From an uncultured Clostridia bacterium (GTDB taxonomy: Bacteria; Bacillota_A; Clostridia; TANB77; CAG-508), in contig CANQLO010000001.1 of NCBI GenBank assembly GCA_947624715.1, forward strand, positions 62,001 through 126,000: DNA of 64,000 nucleotides, in the 5' to 3' direction. The notes below the pieces were generated by a model. It was given only the letters and a program-made list of their open reading frames with translations. It was not told the origin of the DNA and did no database searches. Numbering within the stretch: position 1 is the first letter of the stretch; the number at the start of each line of letters is the position of its first letter. Positions 1 through 9,500 of this stretch are shown piece by piece. The position numbers and the translations under genes were made by a program.

Positions 1-1264
1 TTATAGCATTTTGTGTTAGTATTCCGTTTTCTATTAAATTGTCAAATATATCTTTTAATATACATCCATCATCATTATATATATCATCATATAAAAGGTT
101 GTCTTCCATTCCTTCTAATGATTTCATTACTTCTTCTTCAAATGCTTCTTCATTTTTTTCATATAATTCATCTTGTTTATAGTTATCTGCTATTTCTGAA
201 ATAGTTTTTGATATACTATTAAGCTTGAGTAAAGCTTCATCATTTCCTTCTAATACTTTTCCTGCTTCTGGCAATAATTTAGTTTGTGAAATTATTTTGT
301 CAATATTAATTTTTGTATTTTTTGGCATTGCTAAAAGTCCAATTGAAGCAATTAAAATTTCTTGGAACATTATAATATTGCTTGTTCCTCCATTAGAGCT
401 ATATGCTATTAGAACATTACCAAGAATAAACCCTACTATTACACCTATTTTTCCAAATCTATTTAGTAATCCTGCTAACATTCCAGATATTGCATATGCT
501 GCTATTAGTGCGGTATTTCCGTCTCCTATTATTCCTAAAACAATTCCTATTGTTGTTCCGCTAATTCCACCTACTAATATTCCATTTCTCCACCCTAGAA
601 CTAGAACAATAAATATACACAAAATATTTCTTAATGAAAATGAAAATACTTGAACATTACTTAAAGAAATTGTAGCTATTGATATAAGTAGACTTGCTCC
701 TATAACTTCTTCTATTGAAAATGCTTTTTTTATTCCATATTTGTTTACTACATCTAACGAATTTACAAATATTTTATAAAATATATAACTTGAAACACTT
801 GTTGTTATAGCAACTAACAAATCATAGAAGTAAAATCCCTTGAATACCATTGAAATAGCTTGTACCATTAAAACAGAAATAAAAAGATATACTCCTAATT
901 TTATTTTCTCATTTTCTTCTTCATTTCTTGTTGGTTTTCTAATAAGAACCATAAGTAACATTAAAATTGATGTAAACACAAACATGAGTGTATTGCTTCC
1001 ACCAAATTTAATTGCTGTTCCTAACAAACTTGCTAAATATACCATTGCTATTGGAATTCCATTGCTGATAGTTGCTGCAAGCATTGCTAGTCCAAATGGT
1101 GCTATAACTGTTTGATCTACCCCAAATCCAACCATAGAAATCATAAATGTTAATATGTATATAATTATTTTTTGAATACTAAAGATATTTGATAATGCTT
1201 CTTTTACATTTATATTTATCTGCTCATCTTTTTCTTCATAACTTCTTGAAATATTTTGTAACAT
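1..1264 (-). CDS. spoIIE: Stage II sporulation protein E, N-terminal part (cut by window edge)
   Basis: The reading frame starts at ATG 1264, behind a GAGAGGTGG ribosome site, and stays open to base 1 (421 codons). After a short charged N-terminus (MLQNISRSYEEKDEQ) come about ten hydrophobic segments over roughly residues 30-300, then a soluble helical stretch (SISKTISEIADNYKQ) typical of the SpoIIE regulatory region. The C-terminal PP2C phosphatase domain would lie beyond the left edge. In spore formers SpoIIE sits at the polar septum and dephosphorylates SpoIIAA to activate sigma-F. The call rests on membrane topology plus the post-membrane motif; the catalytic domain is not visible. No in-frame CGG. 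Confidence 0.8.
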   Translation of the reverse strand, partial: MLQNISRSYEEKDEQININVKEALSNIFSIQKIIIYILTFMISMVGFGVDQTVIAPFGLAMLAATISNGIPIAMVYLASLLGTAIKFGGSNTLMFVFTSILMLLMVLIRKPTRNEEENEKIKLGVYLFISVLMVQAISMVFKGFYFYDLLVAITTSVSSYIFYKIFVNSLDVVNKYGIKKAFSIEEVIGASLLISIATISLSNVQVFSFSLRNILCIFIVLVLGWRNGILVGGISGTTIGIVLGIIGDGNTALIAAYAISGMLAGLLNRFGKIGVIVGFILGNVLIAYSSNGGTSNIIMFQEILIASIGLLAMPKNTKINIDKIISQTKLLPEAGKVLEGNDEALLKLNSISKTISEIADNYKQDELYEKNEEAFEEEVMKSLEGMEDNLLYDDIYNDDGCILKDIFDNLIENGILTQNAI

Positions 1265-1448
1265 CCTTACCACCTCTCACTTTCTTAGTTCTTTTGTATT
1301 ATTTTAATACTAGCTTTAAAATTATTTTGTCAAAATATAAGACTAAAACTAAAAAAGTGTTCTACATTTTGTGATATAATTTTTTCTTATTTTATATTAT
1401 ATTCATAAAAAAAACAAGATTTTATTGCAAATTGTAGAAATTTACATA

Positions 1449-1482
1449 TAAAAAGGTTAGCTCATATGAACTAACCTTTTTA
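1449..1482. terminator. Bidirectional Rho-independent terminator
   Basis: AAAAGGTTAG and CTAACCTTTT are perfect complements around a 10-base loop, with A and T runs outside. It closes the minus-strand adhesin operon that ends at 1549. Confidence 0.85.
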
Positions 1483-1506
1483 TGATAATTACTATAATTT
1501 TAAATT

Positions 1507-1535
1507 ATGTCAATAACCTCCGTCCCCATTGACAT
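1507..1535. repeat. REP-like hairpin with GTCCCC core
   Basis: TGTCAAT and ATTGACA form an inverted repeat around AACCTCCGTCCCC, GC-rich for this genome. Short palindromes with a GGGGAC core resemble REP-type elements mobilised by Y1 transposases. Only this copy is seen in the window and no such transposase is present. Confidence 0.4.
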
Positions 1536-1548
1536 TGATAATATTTTT

Positions 1549-4500
1549 TTAATTTACTTTTCTTTTTATAAATACTACTCCTATGATGATAATTGATGCT
1601 ACTGCTATTGCAGTTATAATTATTGGAATGAATGCTCTATTTTCACCAGTTGGTGGTAATATTACTATTTTTTGAGCACTGTCAGCATCTATTTCAGAAG
1701 GTGTTACTAGGTCAATACTACTATATAAGTCTTCGCTAGCGTCATCTCCTAAAGATTGATCTGCCATTTGTTGATTTCCTACTACTGAGTATCTCATTCT
1801 TCTACCTTGTGAGTTAGATGTTTTTATTATTTCTGCTAAATTATTGTATACAAAGTTTCCATCTGCTGAGTTTGATAATGTTGATGTTAATACAAGTTTA
1901 GTTGATGCTTGTGAATTGTCTTCATTAAATAGTGATGGTAATAAATCAGCAGATAATTTTTCTGTAGTAAGAATTGTATTATAAGTTGAAAGTTCATCAA
2001 AGTATTCTCTATTTACTAAGTCATTATCAATCTTTGATTCATCTATTACTATTTCGTCATTTTCATTTAATGATGTTGATGAAATAAGCTCACCTGCATT
2101 TTTTACTTTCCAATCTGAGTCTACATCTTGATAGTTTGCGTCATATCTTGAAAGATTTGATACATAATCTATTATTTCATTAGCACTTGTCTTAGATACC
2201 CAATTGCTATCTTCTGGATGTGCTGTTTTTCCTGTATAATAGAATTGTTTATCTAAATAATCAACTTCGCCAACATTTTGTACTGATAACTCGTATTTTG
2301 CTTCTATATATGCTCCTGCAATTAACTCTTCGTCCATATATGCTTGAATTAATTCTGGTAATTGTTTAGAGTTCTTTCCTATTTCATATCCTGCTAGTCT
2401 AAATCCATTATACTTAACTTTATGTCCATCGTGTTTTGCATAGTATAAATTGTGAACTGATTGAGTTGTATCAAATAGTGTTTGATTACTTGCAAGAGTT
2501 AATTTGAAGTTTGTTATCTCTTTATTTAGTTTTAGTTGTGCTTCTGGTCTTTCTTGTAATCCTAAGTCTACATCTTTTATTGTATATTCTACTTTGTTAT
2601 TATTTCCTTGATTTTGTGTTGATGTATTATTGTATTCAATTTCTGTATCAATTACACCAGTTTGTGCAACCATTGCTGTATTAGCTATTAAAGAGTTAAT
2701 TTTGTTTATTTGTGCTTGTCTTTGTTCTTCTGGTGTTTCATATTTATATGTTCCTAGACTTTCAAATGAAGTTAATATTTCTGCTTTGTTATTTAACAAT
2801 GTTGATGACCAATTATTTGATTTTTCTCTGTATGAATATATATCTTTTGCATCAGATGCACCTTTTACATTAGCACTTTTTTCTATATCGTAATAATACA
2901 TTGCTGATTTGTCTGTGGCATTGTTATAATTTTGTGTTTCATAGTTTGTAAATCCTTTAATTCCATTATAACTTGTGTTTTGTTCTATTCCAGTTTGATA
3001 TGATGTTGTCTTATAATCTTGACCATTATATGACTTAACATTTAACCCTTTAACACCTAGTAAGTTATTAACTTCATTATCAGCATTTGTTAATACTGTT
3101 TGCGAGCTATCTCCATAAGTGAATCTTATCATAAAGTCTCCTGCTGGAATTGATTTAAATGAATATTGTCCATTATTCTCTCCTAGATTATCTTCTGATA
3201 CATCTAGTATTCCAGTTCCTTTAAGTATAACTTTTGATTTTCCATATCCACTAAAGTATCTATCAAAGTTTTCACTTGTCTTTACTAATACTCCATTTTG
3301 GAATTCATATGTTATAGTTCCCCAAACTTTTTCACCACTGTAGCTTCCTAAGAAAATACCGTTGTTGTCAACATTTTGAACTAGTTCGACTAATTCAACT
3401 TTAACACCATTTACTAGATTTTCTCCTTCTTCATATTTACCGTTTCCTACTACAGCCTTATCATTTGTTACATTTCTTTCATCTTCATATACTAAGCCTG
3501 ATACTCTTCTTGTATCATCATCATTTTGGCTAATAACTATTTTAATATTTGGAGCTTTATCAGTATCCATTTCTAATCTATTCTCTACTTCGTTATTTGT
3601 TGATGTTCTTAAATCTCCGTCAGTAGTTAAGTCAATTTCTTCTAAGCTTCCTGCATTAGATTTAGTATCTATTATTCCAGCTGTTTTATTTGCAACAGAT
3701 GTATCAACTCTTGCATTGTTATTATCTAGATATCCTGGTATTATAGAGTTTGGTCCATAATAATTTGAATATCCATTTATTTCTGCAATATTACGTTTTC
3801 CAACTGTTACTGCTCCTGTATTTAAGTCTTGATCTAATTTAACTTTTCCAGTTGCTGGGTCTATATTTGCTTTAAATGTTAAATATACATATGCTCTTTC
3901 TCCTGGTGCTAATTTATCGTTTCCAGATGGTGTTTTTATACCAGTTATATATAGAGAGTCGTATTTATAGTTTCCATTTGTTAATGTCTTTTGACTTTCT
4001 CTATCTTCAAATTTAGTATGGTTGCTTACTGTTAAGTCGCTACCTTCTAATTTGCTTCCTTTTGCATCTGTTCCAATATAAGAATTTACATATGAACTTG
4101 TTACATTTCCATTTTCATCATATCTATTATATGAATTAAATGCATATGTTCCATCTCCTCTTAGTGTTCCGTCAAATGTGTATTGGTCTGCATCATAATA
4201 GTCTACCACTTCGTTTATTGTTGAGTATAAAGATTGTGAACGATTTAATAGTAATATTCTATATGTTACTAATACTTGTAAGTTCTTTGCATTTGAAGTT
4301 CCTGCATCTTCTCCATTATATAAATATTCTGATTTACGAATTTCTCTTGAATATGTGTATGCACCATTAAATAATTCATCTGATGCTCTAACTTCAACAC
4401 TCCAACTTCCGTCGTCATTTACATTTTTCTTAGAGTACATGTAATCATGTATTTTACCATTTACAATTACTGTTGCTTTGTAAACATCTTTCTGTAAATA

Positions 4501-6582
4501 TAAATCTTCTTGTTCTCTTCTTGTTATACCAAAGTCAACATATCTGCTTTGATCTGACTTCTTAGTATATAAATAATAATATGTTCTATCTAAAGTTACT
4601 GTTTCAACTTCATCTGTTGGATTATCTAAATCTTCTAGAACAAATCTATCATATACTGGATATTTAACAAGTTTATTTTCACTTGTTAGTGGATCATCAA
4701 CTAGAGTTGTTGCATTAATCATGCAATCTTTTATAAATACTATAACTCCATTGCAATCGCTACTGCCAACTCCTTTAGAACTTAACCAACTAGCTAATTC
4801 TCTATAAGCACTTTCATAAGATCCTGTTGCCTCTGATAATTCTAAGAATTTGTTCCAAGCATCTTCAAATTTTAATGCTAAAACATTTCCATCACTGTCT
4901 GTTCCGTTTTCAATGTATTCTCCATTATCTCTAGCAAGTTTTGATAATAATGCATATGCTTTATGCCATTCATTTCCTACTTTATAGTTTTTAGGACTTG
5001 AATCTATATTAGCAAATATATTATTAAATGCTTCTCTGCTTAAATCTTGCGCATTAGAATATCCACCTGTTAAATTGTTTTTATAATATGTAGCTTGATA
5101 TATTTGTCCATTATATACAAATGTCACATAATATTTCTTTAATGGATCTAAGTTATAAAAATGATATTTTCCTTGACTGTCTGTAGCTGTTACATTAATT
5201 AGATTTCCGTTTTCATCATATAGTCTAACTTCAATTCCAGCAAATGGTTCGTCTTCTTCTGATCTTATTCCAGTATAATCTGCTGTTTTTACACTAGGTA
5301 AATCTAACCAAACATTTCCACCAAGTTCCATTGAAACTTGCTTTGTTCCTAATGATATTTCTGTAGAGTCTCTTTCTATTTTTACAAAGCCTTCGTCTCT
5401 ACTATCTTCTTCATTTTCACCTATTATTTTAATTAATTCTTGTAATCTTGATGGGTCAACTATTTCAGCCTCATAAGAAAATCCAGTAACATATGTACGA
5501 TAAAATTCGTATCCTGTTATATTACCATTTTCATCATATATTGGTTCTTCTCCAACTTCAGTTGTACTAGTTATATTTGAGCTTATTATATTAACTTCAA
5601 TAGTTGCACCATAATTACCATTTAGCTTTAAAGTACCTGTATTTACAAAGTCGCTTGGGTCAAAATTATCTATATCTACATATATATTATTTATTTTTCC
5701 TTTAACTGTTCCTCTTGATCCATTATAATGCATTCCTTTTCCAATTGCTTTTGAAATATAGTTAACTGTTATTTTAGGATTTATAGTATTTACTCCACTT
5801 GTAGGATTATATCTTATATAGAAATCTTCTCCCCAGTTTGGAAATATTATTACATTTCCGCTTCTATCAATAAATTGTATATTTGTTCCATCTATTCCAG
5901 AAATTTCGTATGAAGCAAATGGTACAGTATTAGGATAGTTAGCTGCATTTATTCCAGCTAATTCATTATATAAAATTGTTTTAGCATCTTTAATTGCATC
6001 TGTTAACTCTGCAGTTTCTACATCTATTTTATAAGGTCCTACTGTATATGTTTTATCATTTTGATCTACTAAAACTTTACTATTGCTTGTCTCTGTTGTA
6101 AATTTTATCTTATTACTTCCATTTAAAATTCCATAATAAAATTGTGCAAATTGATTAGATCTAGCTTCTACTGCTTTAGCTGATGTCGCGCTAGTTGTAT
6201 TTCCTGTATATTCAATCAACATTTTAGCAAAATTTGATAATCCATTAAATTGATCAGATGACCAAATTATATCTTGGATTAATTCGCTATCCCAATTTCC
6301 ACTTTGTATAGCTGTGTATATTGCAAATGCAACACTTTGTTCTAATTCTACTACGTCTCCTTCATTGTATTCAATTACTCTTGTTGATTTATTCATTCCT
6401 GGTAGATTTTGTATAGAATAACCCTTTGTGTGATTTATACAAAATAGATATTGATCATATAAATATGGCTCTGCTGGAGTTGGTGAGATTGATAAACCAA
6501 AAACTGATTTACCTATTGACAATATTAAAGTTATAATTATTATCATTAGTAAAATTTTTAATTTTTTACCTTTTAATCTCAT
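1549..6582 (-). CDS. Large SdrD_B-type surface adhesin with LPPTG sorting signal (cassette 2, second gene)
   Basis: A 1,677 aa secreted wall protein. Residues 1-30 are a basic and hydrophobic export signal. An SdrD_B/Cna-B-like beta-sandwich begins near residue 424 (GGNVWLDLPS, then ADYTGIRSEEDEPFAGIEVRLYD is split here for length: ADYTGIR, FAGIEVRLYD). A second such domain starts with RRVSGLVYEDERN, and between them lie DUF11-like stretches (STINEVVDYYDADQY). The C-terminus carries LPPTGENR, a transmembrane helix and the tail KRKVN, a standard sortase substrate signal. It starts 2 bases after the upstream gene, whose stop lies in this gene's AAAGGAG site, so the two are co-translated. It is paralogous along its length to the frameshifted gene at 11727-17604. 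It contains no in-frame CGG. The likely role is attachment or a structural fibre; the ligand is unknown. Confidence 0.85.
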   Translation of the reverse strand: MRLKGKKLKILLMIIIITLILSIGKSVFGLSISPTPAEPYLYDQYLFCINHTKGYSIQNLPGMNKSTRVIEYNEGDVVELEQSVAFAIYTAIQSGNWDSELIQDIIWSSDQFNGLSNFAKMLIEYTGNTTSATSAKAVEARSNQFAQFYYGILNGSNKIKFTTETSNSKVLVDQNDKTYTVGPYKIDVETAELTDAIKDAKTILYNELAGINAANYPNTVPFASYEISGIDGTNIQFIDRSGNVIIFPNWGEDFYIRYNPTSGVNTINPKITVNYISKAIGKGMHYNGSRGTVKGKINNIYVDIDNFDPSDFVNTGTLKLNGNYGATIEVNIISSNITSTTEVGEEPIYDENGNITGYEFYRTYVTGFSYEAEIVDPSRLQELIKIIGENEEDSRDEGFVKIERDSTEISLGTKQVSMELGGNVWLDLPSVKTADYTGIRSEEDEPFAGIEVRLYDENGNLINVTATDSQGKYHFYNLDPLKKYYVTFVYNGQIYQATYYKNNLTGGYSNAQDLSREAFNNIFANIDSSPKNYKVGNEWHKAYALLSKLARDNGEYIENGTDSDGNVLALKFEDAWNKFLELSEATGSYESAYRELASWLSSKGVGSSDCNGVIVFIKDCMINATTLVDDPLTSENKLVKYPVYDRFVLEDLDNPTDEVETVTLDRTYYYLYTKKSDQSRYVDFGITRREQEDLYLQKDVYKATVIVNGKIHDYMYSKKNVNDDGSWSVEVRASDELFNGAYTYSREIRKSEYLYNGEDAGTSNAKNLQVLVTYRILLLNRSQSLYSTINEVVDYYDADQYTFDGTLRGDGTYAFNSYNRYDENGNVTSSYVNSYIGTDAKGSKLEGSDLTVSNHTKFEDRESQKTLTNGNYKYDSLYITGIKTPSGNDKLAPGERAYVYLTFKANIDPATGKVKLDQDLNTGAVTVGKRNIAEINGYSNYYGPNSIIPGYLDNNNARVDTSVANKTAGIIDTKSNAGSLEEIDLTTDGDLRTSTNNEVENRLEMDTDKAPNIKIVISQNDDDTRRVSGLVYEDERNVTNDKAVVGNGKYEEGENLVNGVKVELVELVQNVDNNGIFLGSYSGEKVWGTITYEFQNGVLVKTSENFDRYFSGYGKSKVILKGTGILDVSEDNLGENNGQYSFKSIPAGDFMIRFTYGDSSQTVLTNADNEVNNLLGVKGLNVKSYNGQDYKTTSYQTGIEQNTSYNGIKGFTNYETQNYNNATDKSAMYYYDIEKSANVKGASDAKDIYSYREKSNNWSSTLLNNKAEILTSFESLGTYKYETPEEQRQAQINKINSLIANTAMVAQTGVIDTEIEYNNTSTQNQGNNNKVEYTIKDVDLGLQERPEAQLKLNKEITNFKLTLASNQTLFDTTQSVHNLYYAKHDGHKVKYNGFRLAGYEIGKNSKQLPELIQAYMDEELIAGAYIEAKYELSVQNVGEVDYLDKQFYYTGKTAHPEDSNWVSKTSANEIIDYVSNLSRYDANYQDVDSDWKVKNAGELISSTSLNENDEIVIDESKIDNDLVNREYFDELSTYNTILTTEKLSADLLPSLFNEDNSQASTKLVLTSTLSNSADGNFVYNNLAEIIKTSNSQGRRMRYSVVGNQQMADQSLGDDASEDLYSSIDLVTPSEIDADSAQKIVILPPTGENRAFIPIIITAIAVASIIIIGVVFIKRKVN

Positions 6583-6584
6583 TT

Positions 6585-9500
6585 TTATCTCCTTTCTAAA
6601 TAATTGTACATTTTACTTATAACATGTTTTTTTATTTCATATATTGATATTGCAAGTATTGAAAGAATTCCTAATGTAATACCTGTAAATGATGCAATTT
6701 CTCTACCAGTTGCCATACCAATAACTACATCTGCTGATGATTTATCATCTGTATTATCTTGTGTTTTTCCTGAATTAGCATCTATATCTTCTAATCCATA
6801 TTCATTATAAGACATTAATATCTCTGCTGTATTTCTAACTGTTCCCGTATTTTCACTAGACATCTTTCTACTTAGTACTATCATTACCTCTTTTACTTCA
6901 CCCGGATTAATTAATGTATTTGCTAGGCTTGTATTATATGCATTTCCATCTTGTCCTAGATACCATGAACTATTTAGTTCTGAGTTAAATGTCATTCCTT
7001 CTGGAATATAATCTACTATTGATTTTGCATATCCTGAAACCTGTCCTTTATTCTCTATTCTAATAGTATACTCAACTAATACTGTTGCAAATTCTACATT
7101 TGCAGTTGCGAGTTCAACTTTAGCAACCGATAAATTGTTTTGATCATAAGTTCTTGTTTCAGACTTTGTATTTGCTACAGATATTCTTGTTACTGTTTTA
7201 CTAATGTCTAAATCAAATGTTTTATTTTTAACTAATCCTAAATCTATATTGTATATATTAATATTTTCAACTTTTATTTCATCTGTTGCTGCAACTTCTT
7301 TTCCGTCAATTTTTGTAGTAACAAAATCTGAATTTTCTGATTCTAATACATCTGCTACTTTATATGGAGCTACTCCATAATTTAATCCTTCAATTTCTAC
7401 TACTGTTATATAATTTCCTGGATTTACATTAACAAATGTGTATCTTCCTAAATCATCTGTTGTTCCAACTAATTCAGATCCGTCTACATCTAATGCAACA
7501 TTTCCAGTTGTTTTATCATATAATTTAACTGTTAGTCCAGATAGTCTTTCTTCTGATTCTTCCTTAATTCCATTTTCATTTTGGTCAATCCATACTGTTC
7601 CACTTATTTTATATGTTCCTTCTTTTGTAACTATATCTTCATCAAGATTTTCATCTCCTAATGTTCCGTCTGGTGATAAGCTTGGTCCAGCAGAGTTTTG
7701 AGAAGTTCCAACTATTTTATGTTTTAATGTATTTGTTTTTAAGCTAATTTCATCTTTTTCTATTGTTGCACTATTTTCTATTTCTGCTACTCTACCTTTT
7801 TGTAATGCATATGGTTTTGTTTTAATCGTTATTCTTGCTGTTTCTTCTTTATTTATTGTTAAAGAAACTAATATATTTTTTGAATTTGTTTCAATTTGTC
7901 TTTTCCCGTTTGCGTCTTGAATTTCATATCCTAATACTCTTAAACTAGAAGGAATATTATCACTTATATTAACTGATATATTATCATTACTATTATTTTT
8001 TACATTTATGTAGTATTCTAAATCATCAGTATCACTTATGTTTCCTTCTGGTATATTACTTGTTAATGTACTAGATATTATACTTTTTGTTAAGTTATAA
8101 GATATTTCTTCAAGATTTTCTTCTTCTTTCATTTCATCACATTTTATTGTTGAACTTATCTTTACTTGTTTATCTTCTTTAAAATCTAATACCTCTAAAT
8201 TGATAAGTATTCCGTCTGTTGCTCCAGGATTTAGTTTTGATTTATTATAAGTTATTGTATTTGAATTTTCATCATAATTATATTTTGTATCTTCATTATT
8301 TACTACTGAGATTACTTTTAATTCACTTGGTAATTTAATTTGTGCTATTATATTATTTTTACTTGTATAATTTGCATTCTTTATATTTATATAATATTGT
8401 ATTGTATCTCCAACTTTTAAACTTTTATTTGTTTTATCAGATGTAGCATATGATATAATATCACCTTTTACAATTTTAATAGTTTTTTCTGAAGTTACAC
8501 TTTCTTCTAACTTATCTGCTTTTACTTCTGCTGATATTTTTTGTTCTGTAACTTCATTTTGAGTTCCTGTTAAAATTTGTGTAACTGCTAATTTATATTC
8601 TATTTCATATGTTTCATCAGGATTTAAAGTTTCTAATATAGTACTTAAATATTTTGTTTCATAATCATATTCATAACTTGGAAGATCAGACATCTCATAT
8701 GTTGTTCTAACTATTGCCAAACCATCTGGTAATTTGATATCTATATTTACATTGTTTGCAACATCTTTTCCTGTATTTTTTATTTTTAATCTATATGTTA
8801 TAAATTTGCCTTCTTTTACATTTGCTCCATTTGCTATATTGCTTTCTGAATTTGTCTCTATCATGGAATCTTCTAATTCAATTGTAGGAATTTCTCCTGT
8901 TGAAACTCCAACTGCTCTAGCTAGAACTAAGTTTTGTGTATTTCCTTGTTCTGCGTTGTTATTGTAATATACACCATAAGATGCTTTTGATATTTTACCA
9001 TATTCTAAGTTAGCAGGAACCTTTACACTATATCCAAAGTTTATAACTTCTCCGTGTGTTACTATTCCTGTAATTACTATTTTAAATGCCTTTGCTTCTT
9101 GTGTATATTCTGTTTTCCAAGATTCACCGTTTACTGTTTCATTTGCATTTTCACTATAATAAACTTGAACATCTTCTCTTGAAACATTTATTGCAGTATT
9201 TAATACTGTATCAAAGTTTGAACCTAAGTCTGCTCCACTTGCGTCTTTATTTCCGCTTGTAGGAATTGTTCCTAATATTGTTACTCCTGTTGCATCTAGT
9301 GCTAAGTTATTTACAACTGTAGCTGATATGTTCATAACTTTTTCATCTGAATTTGTATTTATTTTTACTACTTGTTCATTACTTTCTTGTGATGTTACTT
9401 TTTGACCATCTACTTCTAATGAGTTTGTTGTAACAAATCCTGTTGGTGCAACTATACCAATTGGACTACTTATATTTTTTTGTTCTCCGCTTTCTTCATT

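Larger units (their letters stand above)
1265..1548. other. Intergenic region between spoIIE and the adhesin cassette
   Basis: No open frame of note. It holds the spoIIE leader next to 1264, a bidirectional terminator at 1449-1482, and a short hairpin with a GC-rich loop at 1507-1535. Confidence 0.6.
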
